A stretch of DNA of 64,000 nt from Sphingomonas sp. UV9 (GCF_004101245.1 NZ_SCIN01000002.1:930001-994000), one strand, 5' to 3'. Counted from the first letter of the stretch, positions 32,582 to 41,196 are shown. Made by a program: numbers and translations. The notes: a model not told the origin generated them from the letters alone.

Positions 32582-33350
32582 TCGAAAGACGTTCGCCAAT
32601 TTCGCGACCAACTTCGTCGCGATGGGTAACGCCGCGGTTCAACGGCTCGACAGTATGGCGAACCGGCCGTTGTCCCTGGTCAACGTTCCGGCCGCCTATC
32701 TGCGCGCCGGGCGCGACGGCGCGTTCTGGTGGGTGCCGGGCACACAGCAGCAGGCCGTCGAGTTCGCGGCCGGCACCGTGTTCCATCTGCTCGAGCCCGA
32801 TCTGTTGCAGGAGCTTTACGGCCTGCCCGACTGGCTCTCGGCGCTACAGTCCGGACTGCTCAACGAGGCGGCGACGATCTTCCGTCGTCGCTATTACATC
32901 AACGGCGCGCACTCGGGGCACATCCTCTACATCAACGAGGCTGCGTTCAGCGCGGCCGACGCCGACGAGCTCGAAGAGCAGGTCCTGCAGAGCAAGGGCC
33001 CCGGCAACTTCAAGTCGATGTTCCTTCACATCCCCGGCGGGAAAGAGAAGGGGGTGCAGGTCATCCCGGTCGGTGAGACGGCCGCGAAGGACGAGTTCCT
33101 CAACATCAAGATGGTGACGCGCGACGACATCCTCGCCGCGCACCGCGTGCCACCGGTGCTGATCGGCGTGGTGCCGCAGGTCACGGGCGGGTTCGGCAAA
33201 CCGGGCGAGGCGGCCGACGTGTTCCACTTCGCCGAGATCGAGCCGCTTCAGCAGCGCATGCTCGAGCTGAACGACTGGCTCGGTTACGAAGCCGTCCGGT
33301 TCCGCGAGTATCAGCGCCAAGCGGTAGCAGCGACCAGCGCGAAGGATTGA
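32265..33350 (+). CDS. Q: portal protein GpQ, 361 aa
   Basis: A P2 gpQ portal: 'WYEPPISPVALAKTRHMSPH', 'HSSAIKYKVNQLTRFFEPSR', 'FEPSRWLDRKTFANFATNFV', 'NEAATIFRRRYYINGAHSGH' and 'VPPVLIGVVPQVTGGFGKPG' are diagnostic. It starts inside the 3' part of the P frame with a GGAAATG context and no strong ribosome site, so coupling to P is likely. Confidence 0.95.
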   Translation: MDQPKTIDAIPATPAPSGAIVATSSPDTATAPARSRAFRFGEPEAVLDRREFLNRMEARWNGKWYEPPISPVALAKTRHMSPHHSSAIKYKVNQLTRFFEPSRWLDRKTFANFATNFVAMGNAAVQRLDSMANRPLSLVNVPAAYLRAGRDGAFWWVPGTQQQAVEFAAGTVFHLLEPDLLQELYGLPDWLSALQSGLLNEAATIFRRRYYINGAHSGHILYINEAAFSAADADELEEQVLQSKGPGNFKSMFLHIPGGKEKGVQVIPVGETAAKDEFLNIKMVTRDDILAAHRVPPVLIGVVPQVTGGFGKPGEAADVFHFAEIEPLQQRMLELNDWLGYEAVRFREYQRQAVAATSAKD

Positions 33351-33362
33351 TTGTCGGCGGGG

Positions 33363-33389
33363 CTGTTGTCGGACGATTCGCGACAACAG
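33363..33389. promoter_or_regulatory. late activator (Ogr-type) dyad, site 4, after Q
   Basis: CTGTTGTC (33363-33370), 11 bases, GACAACAG (33382-33389), extended by GGGG/CCCC on the flanks. The next gene, Dam, starts 165 bp from the centre and has its own AGGAG ribosome site, so the 59-bp rule does not hold here. It may drive a longer leader or the Dam gene. Confidence 0.7.
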
Positions 33390-33540
33390 CCCCGCATTGC
33401 CGCATGACAGCGGCGGGTGGAGCGGGGTCCTGCGGGCGGTAACCCGCAGAGACGACGAGCAGTGGGCTCGCCATGACCGAACTGGCCGATCCGGCCACCC
33501 CGCACCCGCGCAACGGGCGGGGCCCTAGGAGCCCACTCAC

Positions 33541-34353
33541 ATGCATACGTCAAGAGCCGCGATCGCGGCGACCAAGCCGCTTGCCGGTTATATCGGCGGC
33601 AAGCGCAATCTCGCCTCGCGCCTGGTGCCCATGATCGATGGCACCGAACACACCAGCTACGCCGAGCCATTCGTCGGGATGGGTGGGATCTTCCTGCGAC
33701 GCCGGCAGCGCCCGGCCGCCGAGTTCATCAACGACATCTCAGGCGACGTGACGACGTTCTTCCGCGTCGTGCGCGAGCATCATGGTTTCTTCATGGACAC
33801 GCTGCGCTGGATGATCGCGAGCCGCGGAGAGTTCGACCGGCAGCAGGCTATGCCGGCGGAGCATCTTACCGACCTGCAGCGCGCCGCGCGCTTCCTCTAC
33901 CTTCAGCGCCTGGCATTCGGCGGCAAGGTCGCCGGCCGCAACTTCGGCGTCTCGCCAGGGCAGGGCGCCCGGTTCAACGTGCTGCGCCTCGAGCGGGATC
34001 TCGCGGACCTGCACGATCGCCTCGCCGGCGTTCTGATCGAACGGTTGCCGTTCGACGAATTCATTCGGCGATATGATCGCGCGGGCATGCTGTTCTACCT
34101 CGATCCGCCCTACTGGGGGTGCGAGACCGATTACGGGAAGGACGTCTTCACCCGCGACGACTTCGGCCGGTTGAGCGGCCAGCTGGCGGGGATCCGTGGC
34201 AAGTTCATTCTGTCGATCAACGACACGCCCGGCGCGCGCGAGGTGTTCGGCCGGTTCATGCTGCGCGAAGCAGAGGTAACCTACTGCGTTGGGGGCGGTG
34301 GCAATGCCACCCGAGCGCGCGAGCTCATCATCAGCAACTACCAGCCCGGCTGA
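33541..34353 (+). CDS. DNA adenine methyltransferase (Dam-like, D12 class), 270 aa
   Basis: The AdoMet motif 'AEPFVGMGGIFL' (41-52) and catalytic DPPY (188-191, in 'FYLDPPYWGC') define a D12-type N6-adenine methylase. 'YIGGKRNLA' near the N-terminus is typical. AGGAG lies about nine bases before the start. It probably methylates the phage genome against host restriction or marks origin/operator sites; no cognate nuclease gene is near, so it is an orphan. Confidence 0.92.
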   Translation: MHTSRAAIAATKPLAGYIGGKRNLASRLVPMIDGTEHTSYAEPFVGMGGIFLRRRQRPAAEFINDISGDVTTFFRVVREHHGFFMDTLRWMIASRGEFDRQQAMPAEHLTDLQRAARFLYLQRLAFGGKVAGRNFGVSPGQGARFNVLRLERDLADLHDRLAGVLIERLPFDEFIRRYDRAGMLFYLDPPYWGCETDYGKDVFTRDDFGRLSGQLAGIRGKFILSINDTPGAREVFGRFMLREAEVTYCVGGGGNATRARELIISNYQPG

Positions 34354-34701
34354 CGCCGAGGCCGCCGACGTCGCCCCATCAGGGGCGGCGGAGGCGTCAT
34401 CGAACGGCCCGACGCGGGCCGAGGGGCACGGCCTGCCCCCTCGAAACCACGACCGAACCGGACCCATCGACCCCCGAGGGGGGGCACCCCACCTCCGCCC
34501 GGCGCACCGCGCTTGCCCCCACGCCTCGCCCGCCCGCTTTTGGGATGCCTATTCGTGCAGTTTTGTACGCTGGCGGGCGGCTGGAACCCGCCGGGCACCG
34601 TGAGAACAGGCGATTTGGCGGTCGATAAGCTCAACGCAATTCCGTGCGCGCCATTTGGCGCGGCGATGTTCGTGCTTTCGGATATCAATTGTTCGGCGCC
34701 G
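34354..34701. other. 348-base stretch without a convincing gene
   Basis: It lies between the Dam gene and a convergent zinc-ribbon gene. It is C/G-tract-rich at first and contains several open frames, none with a good start plus protein-like composition. A plus frame at 34513-34737 (start MPPRLARPLLGCLF, later GGWNPPGTVRTGDLAVDK) is the least unlikely. No clear terminator was found. Confidence 0.4.
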
Positions 34702-35073
34702 CTAGATCGAATCGGGCTGGACGAGACCGGCGGCTAGATCCTCGCGGTACCGCAGACAGTCCGCGAGGTTCCGCCAGTCGTAATCGCCGACGATCCAGTC
34801 GTTGCCGCATGCCCGGCAGTATTCCATGCCGACCCCACCGCCGCCACCGCCGAGAATGTCGGCCCCAGGCGCGCCGCAGAATTGACATGGCTCATGCACG
34901 AACGCCTCCCAGTCGTCGGCCGCGATCGAGCCGAGCGGGGCGTTCGATCCAATCCGCCATGCAGGGTGGGTTGCGTCACCGCGACCGCTGACGAAGCGAC
35001 AGATCGCCAGTCGTGCCGCCCACTGGCGTGTGCGATCGAAACGGCAGTCGGTAATTCGATCGAGCGGCGTCAT
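34702..35073 (-). CDS. zinc-ribbon-containing phage protein, 123 aa
   Basis: The ATG at 35073 opens MTPLDRITDCRFDRTRQWAA. Two CxxC pairs form a zinc ribbon: CQFCGAPGAD and 'YCRACGNDWIVGDYDW' with an unusual Gly5 linker between. The helical end is 'RNLADCLRYREDLAAGLVQ'. No family name is certain. It lies between Dam and the replication-like gene. Confidence 0.7.
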   Translation of the reverse strand: MTPLDRITDCRFDRTRQWAARLAICRFVSGRGDATHPAWRIGSNAPLGSIAADDWEAFVHEPCQFCGAPGADILGGGGGGVGMEYCRACGNDWIVGDYDWRNLADCLRYREDLAAGLVQPDSI

Positions 35074-35314
35074 ATGGGTCTCTGCTTCGACAGCGCCGCA
35101 TGCGCGACGCAAGAAAAGAACAACGGATCTCGCACACTTCCCCCATCGATAGCCCGGGGCGGCGCAAGCCGCCTCGTTCCGACAGCCGGGTCTTGGCGGT
35201 CGGGTGCTTGAGGCATGCCGTTTCGGCTTTGGGGGAATATCAAACTAGCGCCGGCTCCGCGTTCAGCGGAGACGTTCCTTATTCCTCATACCTGAATGCA
35301 GGATAGAGCACATA

Positions 35315-36181
35315 TCATGTACTCGCGTTAGCGAACGACGAAGCCGCGCTGGCGAGGGCGGCGCGCAGGGCGGGGTCCTGGACTTCGCGGGGCGCTGCCG
35401 GCGCACCGGGTGCCACGGCGGCAGGGACGGCCCCTAGGCGCCGAAGCTTGGCGACGAGGATCTGCATGTACCGCTGCCATGTTCGGGGCGCCATGCTGCG
35501 CCTGTGGTCGAAATAATACGCGTTCGACGTCTGCTCGCGCTGGGGGGCAAACTCGCCGTCGTTATTCGTCCGGATGCTACGGCGCACCCAGTCAACGAAC
35601 CCGCGGCTCTTCAGCCGCTTTATCGCCTCGATCGCCGCGTTGCGGCTGCAGACCGCCCACTCGGCGATGGTATCGTACGACGGGAAGAGCGCGCCGGTGG
35701 CGAAGTCGATCTTCGCGAGCAGCGCCTCGAGGACGGTAACGTCGATACGTGTCAGCCGGCCGTCGGCGCGCGCGATCGTCGCGTCAAGACGCTCGATCTC
35801 GTGCCGAAGCGTCGCAGGCCGGCCGATCGGGGCTTGCCCCTGGGCAACGAGCGCTGCCAGCTCGGCCGCGAGAGTGTCGCGCAATTCGCGGACCTCGCGC
35901 AGTCGGCGGTTTGGGAGTTCCTTCCAATCCTGCCGGCGCTGCTCCTTCGCGCTCTGAACCAGCGCCTCGCCATGGATTACACCCTGGGCGTGCGATCCGT
36001 CGCCGACCTTCTTCCATGGCTGCGCGCGCAGATCGTCGACGTCGTAGCTAAGGCGCCGCGGGACGCGACGGCCTTCGCCATGATCGGGGCCGCGGGACTT
36101 CTCCGAGAACTGGGCGCTGGCGCCGCGGATCAGGTTGCGGACGGCGTGCGCCGATGGCGCGGTACGATCGACCGCGCTCAT
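35315..36181 (-). CDS. winged-helix replication-initiation-like protein, 288 aa
   Basis: The central domain reads 'LEALLAKIDFATGALFPSYD' and 'TIAEWAVCSRNAAIEAIKRL' followed by 'KSRGFVDWVRRSIRTNNDGE', a HTH_36-type winged helix of plasmid and phage replication proteins. The N-terminus is coiled coil (RRLREVRELRDTLAAELAAL). The tail is Ala/Pro-rich. Its place next to the integrase recalls the RepA-like genes in sphingomonad integrated elements. It could initiate phage or element replication, or act as a regulator. Confidence 0.7.
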   Translation of the reverse strand: MSAVDRTAPSAHAVRNLIRGASAQFSEKSRGPDHGEGRRVPRRLSYDVDDLRAQPWKKVGDGSHAQGVIHGEALVQSAKEQRRQDWKELPNRRLREVRELRDTLAAELAALVAQGQAPIGRPATLRHEIERLDATIARADGRLTRIDVTVLEALLAKIDFATGALFPSYDTIAEWAVCSRNAAIEAIKRLKSRGFVDWVRRSIRTNNDGEFAPQREQTSNAYYFDHRRSMAPRTWQRYMQILVAKLRRLGAVPAAVAPGAPAAPREVQDPALRAALASAASSFANAST

Positions 36182-36194
36182 CGTGCTGCACCCT

Positions 36195-37451
36195 TCAGGA
36201 GTGCCGCGACCCCTCGAGGAGCTGGGCTGGATTCAACAGATCGACGCTCAGCAAGTCCGCCCATTCCTGCGCGATCTCGCGCCGTCGAGGCATGTATGCA
36301 TATCGATTGTAGATTGCTTCCGTGCTGCCATCGATATGCGCCAACATCAGGTCGACGATCTCTCGATCGCCCTTCCGCCCCTCCTCGGCGGCGAGCCGGT
36401 TCATGACGGTCGAGAACGTTGCCCGCCAACCATGCGGCACATGGACCGCGGCGTAGCCAGCCTCCCGATACAGTTTGCTGATCGTGCTGTCGCTGAGTGG
36501 CCGCTTGGCAAACCTGATCGATCGGAAAATCAGACCAGTCGTACCGCTGAAGCTGATCGCTACCTTCACGATCTCGACGGCTTGCCGCGACAGCGGAACG
36601 ACAAATTCGAATGCTGGATCGTTGCGACGCTCCTGCGCCAGTTTCATCTTGGCAGCCGGAATGCGCCAGATCGGGGCATTGCCGTCCAAGTCCTCGAACT
36701 CGTGCACCTCCGCCAGGCGCAACACCCCCGACCTGACCGCCGTCAACGCCAGTAGGCGCGACGCTAGGCGCGTCAGCGGGTAGGCCGGTCGTGCCTCGAC
36801 CACCCTCAGCAGTTCCCGCGCGTGAGCGATCGTCTGGACCGCCGGATAGTGACGATGCCGAACACGGCCGAGCGCCTTGCCCATCTCCGCGGCCGGATTG
36901 TTGGTCGCGATCGCGCTGGCGATCGCGTGCACGAAGATGTCGGAGATCCGCTGCCGGCATCGGTGCGCGACGTCGGCCGAGCCGCGCGATTCGATCTTCC
37001 GAAGCAGGGTGACGATCTGCGGCGATGTCACCTGCGATATCGGCATCTTGCCGATCGCCGGGAACACGTCGTTCTCCAAGGTACGCAGCACGTGCGCCGC
37101 ATGGCGCGGCTTGAAGAGCGGGACCTGACTGGCGTGCCACGTCAGCGCTACCGACTTGAACGTATGCTCGCCCTGAGCTGCTGCCTGCGCTGCCTGCAGG
37201 ACGCGATCGACTGAGGGATCCACGCCTGTCCGGAGCAGCGCCGCTGCCTGCTCGCGCGCGATTCGCGCCTTCTTCAGCGAGACGTCCGGATAGAGGCCGA
37301 ACGTCAGTCGCTTTTCCTTGCCGTGGATGCGATATTTCCACCGCCAGGACCGAGCACCCGACTTTAAAATCTCGAGATACAGGCCGTGCCCGTCGAATAG
37401 TTTCGACTTCCCGTCCGCCGGTGGCGATTTGCACTGCAGGTCGGTTAGCAT
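36195..37451 (-). CDS. phage integrase, P4-type tyrosine recombinase, 418 aa
   Basis: The N-terminal arm-binding domain (DGHGLYLEILKSGARSWRWK, 'RLTFGLYPDVSLKKARIARE') is typical of P4/DUF4102-type integrases that use tRNA 3' ends. The catalytic Arg (AVRSGVLRLAEV), HGWR, 'AHIDGSTEAIYNRYAY' (His, Tyr) are visible. I prefer the start at 37451 (MLTDLQCKS) over the ATG at 37523. Its 5' side faces the tRNA-Thr 160 bases away. Confidence 0.95.
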   Translation of the reverse strand: MLTDLQCKSPPADGKSKLFDGHGLYLEILKSGARSWRWKYRIHGKEKRLTFGLYPDVSLKKARIAREQAAALLRTGVDPSVDRVLQAAQAAAQGEHTFKSVALTWHASQVPLFKPRHAAHVLRTLENDVFPAIGKMPISQVTSPQIVTLLRKIESRGSADVAHRCRQRISDIFVHAIASAIATNNPAAEMGKALGRVRHRHYPAVQTIAHARELLRVVEARPAYPLTRLASRLLALTAVRSGVLRLAEVHEFEDLDGNAPIWRIPAAKMKLAQERRNDPAFEFVVPLSRQAVEIVKVAISFSGTTGLIFRSIRFAKRPLSDSTISKLYREAGYAAVHVPHGWRATFSTVMNRLAAEEGRKGDREIVDLMLAHIDGSTEAIYNRYAYMPRRREIAQEWADLLSVDLLNPAQLLEGSRHS

Positions 37452-37611
37452 GTGATGCCCCCAACCCCGAAATACCATGCCCCCATAATGCCCCCGAATG
37501 CCCCCGCCAGTTCTGGCGGACATTGGCGGCTTTTGACGGTAACAGAAACCCCCAAAAGTGGCTGATTTCTGGGCTTTTTGGCGGGCCTTGACCGTCTATG
37601 GCGGTGAAAAA

Positions 37612-37687
37612 TGGTGCCGGTTGCAGGAATCGAACCCGCGACATCCAGTTTACAAAACTGGCGCTCTACCAACTGAGCTAAACCGGC
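37612..37687 (-). tRNA. tRNA-Thr (anticodon TGT), prophage attachment site
   Basis: A 76-base cloverleaf including encoded CCA: acceptor GCCGGTT/AACCGGC, D arm TTAGCTCAGTTGG, anticodon stem CCAGT/ACTGG around TTTGTAA (anticodon TGT), and T arm GGTTCGATTCC. The 3' end points toward the integrase, so the gene is the probable attachment site. It remains intact, so the att core lies in the 3' part. It reads ACA codons. Confidence 0.97.
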
Positions 37688-37718
37688 CCGTTCGCGTCAG
37701 GCGTGACCGCCCAATGCT

Positions 37719-38591
37719 TCAAGATACGCCGAAGGTCCAGCCCTCGGTTTGCGCAATATGCGGCGTCATCGCCGTCGGTGTCCAGAGTTCGGGGCGGTGC
37801 GCGTTGGCACGCAGCCAGGCGGCGGTGAGGATCGCGTCGGTGGCGTGATCATCGTAGCGCGCGAGCGGCGCGTGGCGATGGCTCCGCAGATTGGCCAGCG
37901 CCGCGTCGAGCGCGGCGGCGTCGCGCATCTTGCTGAGCCCCTTGCGGATACCGGCGGCACGGGCGGCGATCGTGGTATAGATCTCGACGATCACCGGGCC
38001 TTCGGGCGGTAGCGGATCGAACGGCCAGACCGGCACGCGGCCGGCGAGGCGGTGGAGCACGCGCATGCCGGTCAGGCTCGACTTGCCGACCTGCGCCGCG
38101 CCGATCAGGTTGAAGCAGCTCGTCGGCGACAGGCCCATCGCGCGCTGGCCGTGCTCGCAGACCCGCATCCGGCCCGGGCCACCGGGGAACAGGTCGCCGC
38201 AATCGCGGTGCTGGCGGAAGTGGCGGCGAATTTCGGGATCGGTGAGCAGGGTCGACACTGCGAGATGCGGATCGGAGGCGGAGGCTTGGTCGACCATCGC
38301 CCAGAGCGTGCGGGCGTCGGGCGGACTACCGGGCGCGCCGGGGAAATACCCGTCGCGATCGACGAACGGGAACGCAGGGGACAGGTCCAGGCCAACCAGG
38401 GTGGGCATAGTCTGGTCGAGCAACCACGCCAGCACATCGTCCCGCGACCATGCTGTCGCTGCCGGCGGCTCGACCAGCGTCGGCGCGGCATCGCCGGTAT
38501 CGCAGATCGCGACGGCGATGCCCTTGTGTCGATGCCCCTGCGCGCCGGACCAGTCGATCGCAGCAAACCGCGTGAACCGCGTCTCAGCCAT
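37719..38591 (-). CDS. hypothetical protein, RNase H-fold-like, 290 aa
   Basis: It starts MAETRFTRFAAIDWSGAQG; the 'AIDWSG' strand and C-terminal 'YDDHATDAILTAAWLRANAH' look like the acidic residues of an RNase H-like fold (DUF429-type). It overlaps rarA by eight bases and would be cotranscribed with it. First host gene after the tRNA. Function unknown. Confidence 0.7.
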   Translation of the reverse strand: MAETRFTRFAAIDWSGAQGHRHKGIAVAICDTGDAAPTLVEPPAATAWSRDDVLAWLLDQTMPTLVGLDLSPAFPFVDRDGYFPGAPGSPPDARTLWAMVDQASASDPHLAVSTLLTDPEIRRHFRQHRDCGDLFPGGPGRMRVCEHGQRAMGLSPTSCFNLIGAAQVGKSSLTGMRVLHRLAGRVPVWPFDPLPPEGPVIVEIYTTIAARAAGIRKGLSKMRDAAALDAALANLRSHRHAPLARYDDHATDAILTAAWLRANAHRPELWTPTAMTPHIAQTEGWTFGVS

Positions 38592-39903
38592 TCTTCTCGG
38601 CGCGCAGGCCGTCCCAATAGGCGAGACGTTCGGACAGGCGTTTCTCAAAACCCCGTTCGGTCGGGGTGTAGAAGGTCTGCGGACACATTTCGTCGGGCCA
38701 ATAGTCCGAGCCGGAAAACGCGTCTTCGGTGTCGTGATCATACGCGTAACCCTTGCCGTAGCCGATATCGCGCATGAGCTTGGTCGGCGCGTTGCGGATC
38801 GATGCGGGCGGCATCAGCGAACCGGTCTCCCGCGCCGATTTCCACGCGGCCTTCTGCGCCTTGTAGACTGCGTTCGATTTGGGCGCGGTGGCGAGGTAGA
38901 CGCAGGCCTGCGCGATCGCGAGTTCGCCTTCGGGACTGCCGAGGAAGTCATAGGTGTCCTTGGCGGCGATGCACTGGACCAGCGCCTGCGGGTCAGCGAG
39001 GCCGATATCCTCGACCGCGGCGCGGGTCAGCCGACGCAGCAGGAACAGCGGTTCCTCGCCCGCCGTCAGCATCCGCGCGAGGTAATAAAGTGCTGCCTGC
39101 GGATCGCTCCCACGGATCGATTTGTGGAGCGCGGAGATGAGGTTGTAATGCCCCTCGCGATCCTTGTCGTACACCGCGACGCGGCGTTGCAGGAAGTTCG
39201 ATAGCCCCGCGGGATCGAGCGGCTCGGGCAGGTTCACCGAGAACAGCGTCTCCGCCTGGTTGAGCAGGAAGCGGCCGTCGCCGTCGGCGCTGGCGATCAG
39301 CGCGTCCTTGGCGGGTGGGGTGAGGGGGAGGGGCCGCTCCATCTCCGTCTCGGCGCGGTCGAGCAGCAGTTCCAGCGCACCCCGGCCGAGCCGTTCGAGG
39401 ATCAGCACCTGCGCGCGGCTCAGCAGTGCGGCGTTGAGTTCGAACGAAGGGTTTTCGGTGGTCGCGCCGACCAGCGTGACGGTGCCGTCCTCGACATACG
39501 GTAGGAAGCCGTCCTGCTGGGCACGGTTGAAGCGGTGGATCTCGTCCACGAACAGCAAGGTGCGCTTGCCCATCTTGGCGTGCTCGCGCGCTTCGGCGAA
39601 CGACTTCTTGAGGTCGGCGACGCCGGAGAACACCGCCGAGATCGCGACGAACCGCAGGTCGACCGCGTCGGCGAGCAGGCGTGCGATCGTGGTCTTGCCG
39701 GTGCCGGGCGGCCCCCAGAGGATGATCGACGATAGCCGCCCCGCGGACACCATCCGTCCGATCGCACCTTCGGGTCCGGTGATGTGATCCTGCCCCACCA
39801 CCTCGTCCAGCGTGCGCGGGCGCAGGCGATCGGCGAGCGGCGCGTTTTCAGGGGGCGTTTCGGTGGGGGCGGCGGGTTCGAAGCCCGCGAAGAGATCGGC
39901 CAT
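38584..39903 (-). CDS. rarA: replication-associated recombination protein RarA (MgsA)
   Basis: An AAA+ ATPase: 'LSSIILWGPPGTGKTTIARL' (Walker A, about 60-75), 'LLFVDEIHRFNRAQQDGFLP' (Walker B), 'LVGATTENPSFELNAALLSR' (sensor 1) and C-terminal 'MRDIGYGKGYAYDHDTEDAF', a signature of the family. It acts at stalled replication forks with RecA and SSB. The start at 39903 is chosen over the ATG at 39939. Confidence 0.95.
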   Translation of the reverse strand: MADLFAGFEPAAPTETPPENAPLADRLRPRTLDEVVGQDHITGPEGAIGRMVSAGRLSSIILWGPPGTGKTTIARLLADAVDLRFVAISAVFSGVADLKKSFAEAREHAKMGKRTLLFVDEIHRFNRAQQDGFLPYVEDGTVTLVGATTENPSFELNAALLSRAQVLILERLGRGALELLLDRAETEMERPLPLTPPAKDALIASADGDGRFLLNQAETLFSVNLPEPLDPAGLSNFLQRRVAVYDKDREGHYNLISALHKSIRGSDPQAALYYLARMLTAGEEPLFLLRRLTRAAVEDIGLADPQALVQCIAAKDTYDFLGSPEGELAIAQACVYLATAPKSNAVYKAQKAAWKSARETGSLMPPASIRNAPTKLMRDIGYGKGYAYDHDTEDAFSGSDYWPDEMCPQTFYTPTERGFEKRLSERLAYWDGLRAEKNG

Positions 39904-40113
39904 TGCAGGAAGATAGGGGCGGGGGCCCGGTTTGCCCATCTCTACCCTCCTCCTTCGTCATGCCGGGCCCTTCGACTACGCTCAGGAGAGCCTTGTTCCG
40001 GCATCCGCGCTTCCGCCTGATCAATGACGGTGAATTTGCGGAACGGTAGACCCCGGAACGAGCCCGGGGTGACGGAGTTTTTCGACACGCTCTCTTGAAT
40101 CGAAAACAGTCTG

Positions 40114-40146
40114 CGATATATCGCGACTCATGATTAAAGATATATC
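40114..40146. promoter_or_regulatory. probable PadR operator
   Basis: CGATATATCG (40114-40123) and GATATATC (40139-40146) form a repeated AT-rich palindrome just upstream of the padR start. PadR family proteins commonly bind such dyads and repress their own operon. The position before the GGAG ribosome site supports autoregulation (inference). Confidence 0.6.
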
Positions 40147-40159
40147 GGAGAACACTCAA

Positions 40160-40750
40160 ATGCGTTTTGGTATGGGATATGGAGCCTGGACCGGTGGCCC
40201 GCGGGCCGATGGCGAAGGCCGGGGTCGGCCTGGTCAGGAAGGTCACGGTCGGCATGGACACGGCCATCGCGGCGGCCCGCGTGGCCGGCGGCGGCTGTTC
40301 GACGGCGGCGAATTGAAGCTCGTCATGCTGAAGCTGATCGCGGACGCGCCGCGCCACGGCTACGACCTGATCCGCGAGATCGAGGGGCTGACCGGGGGTG
40401 GCTATGCGCCGAGCCCGGGCGTCGTTTATCCGACGCTCAGCATGCTCGACGAAATGGGGCTGATCGAAGAGCAGCAGTCGGAAGGCGCGAAGAAGCGTTT
40501 TGCGGCGAGCGATGAGGGCCGCGCGCATCTGGCGGAGAATGCAGCCGTGGTCGACGGTTTGTTCGCGCGCCTTGCCGCGGTCGGCGCGGAGTCCGAGCGG
40601 ACCGATGGCGCGCCGATCCGGCGGGCGATGGGCAATCTGCGGCAGGTGTTGCAGACGCGCTTGATGCGCGAGGACGTCAACGAGGACACGCTGCACGACG
40701 TCGCGGCGCTGCTCGACGAGGCCGCGCAGAAGATCGAGCGCCTCAAGTGA
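40160..40750 (+). CDS. PadR-family transcriptional regulator, 196 aa
   Basis: A Gly/His-rich N-terminus (HGRHGHGHRGGPRGRRR) is followed by the PadR winged helix ('ELKLVMLKLIADAPRHGYDL', 'REIEGLTGGGYAPSPGVVYP', 'TLSMLDEMGLIEEQQSEGAK'). The start at 40160 has a GGAG ribosome site ten bases upstream; an ATG at 40130 would lie inside the operator. The His-rich stretch may bind metal. It is coupled to the DUF2218 gene. Confidence 0.92.
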   Translation: MRFGMGYGAWTGGPRADGEGRGRPGQEGHGRHGHGHRGGPRGRRRLFDGGELKLVMLKLIADAPRHGYDLIREIEGLTGGGYAPSPGVVYPTLSMLDEMGLIEEQQSEGAKKRFAASDEGRAHLAENAAVVDGLFARLAAVGAESERTDGAPIRRAMGNLRQVLQTRLMREDVNEDTLHDVAALLDEAAQKIERLK

Positions 40751-41040
40751 ACGTCTCGGTCGCACGCGTGCCGACGCACTCGGGCAGCAAGTATCTCCAG
40801 CAACTCGCCAAGCATTGGAGCCACAAGATGGAGGTGACGTTTTCGGAGGAAGACGGCCGCATCGCCTTTCCGAACGGCAGCGTGCTGGAGATGCGCGCCG
40901 ACACCGATACGCTCGATGTCGCGCTGACGGTGCCGGAGGGCGAGGATTTCGAGCGGATGCGCGGCGTGGTATCGAGCCACCTCGACCGTTTCGCCTTCCG
41001 CGAGGCGCCGCTGACGTTCGACTGGACGACGGCGGCCTGA
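40747..41040 (+). CDS. DUF2218 domain protein, 97 aa
   Basis: The GTG at 40747 overlaps the padR stop (GTGA). 'YLQQLAKHWSHKMEVTFSEE' and 'GRIAFPNGSVLEMRADTDTL' match DUF2218, often coded with siderophore or PadR genes. Small soluble protein of unknown function. Confidence 0.85.
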   Translation: MNVSVARVPTHSGSKYLQQLAKHWSHKMEVTFSEEDGRIAFPNGSVLEMRADTDTLDVALTVPEGEDFERMRGVVSSHLDRFAFREAPLTFDWTTAA

Positions 41041-41196
41041 CTAGGTCCTACCCCGCAAGGGGGAGGTGGCTGGCCCTTGCCAGACGGAGGGGGAGGTAAG
41101 GGAAACCGCTGTTCCGTATCCTCCCTTTCCGTCGCCTTAGGCGACACCGCCCCCTGGCGGGGGAGGATCGCGCGGGCGGCACCTAGAAATCCCTGC

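Larger units (their letters stand above)
1..37611. mobile_element. P2-like prophage (left end outside window)
   Basis: A nearly complete set of P2-type structural genes (ogr, D, U, T, E, FII, FI, W, V, H, I, J, S, R, X, L, M, N, O, P, Q) lies between an early control region and a tyrosine integrase that abuts the 3' end of a tRNA-Thr. The right boundary is therefore inside or next to the tRNA. No second copy of the tRNA 3' sequence was seen, so the left attachment site is beyond position 1. All structural frames look open, so the element may be functional. It differs from P2 in gene order (J-I-H before V-W) and in its early region. Confidence 0.93.

Noticed and set aside
33473..33529. Short ATG frame (MTELADPATP...) between site 4 and Dam
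   Set aside because: No ribosome site, GC-biased composition, runs into the Dam gene out of frame; Dam has its own AGGAG.
41041..41196. GC-rich inverted segments between DUF2218 and the glycosyltransferase as an insertion sequence
   Set aside because: Only 156 bases, no transposase and no clear terminal repeats; more likely a decayed palindromic repeat or convergent terminator region.
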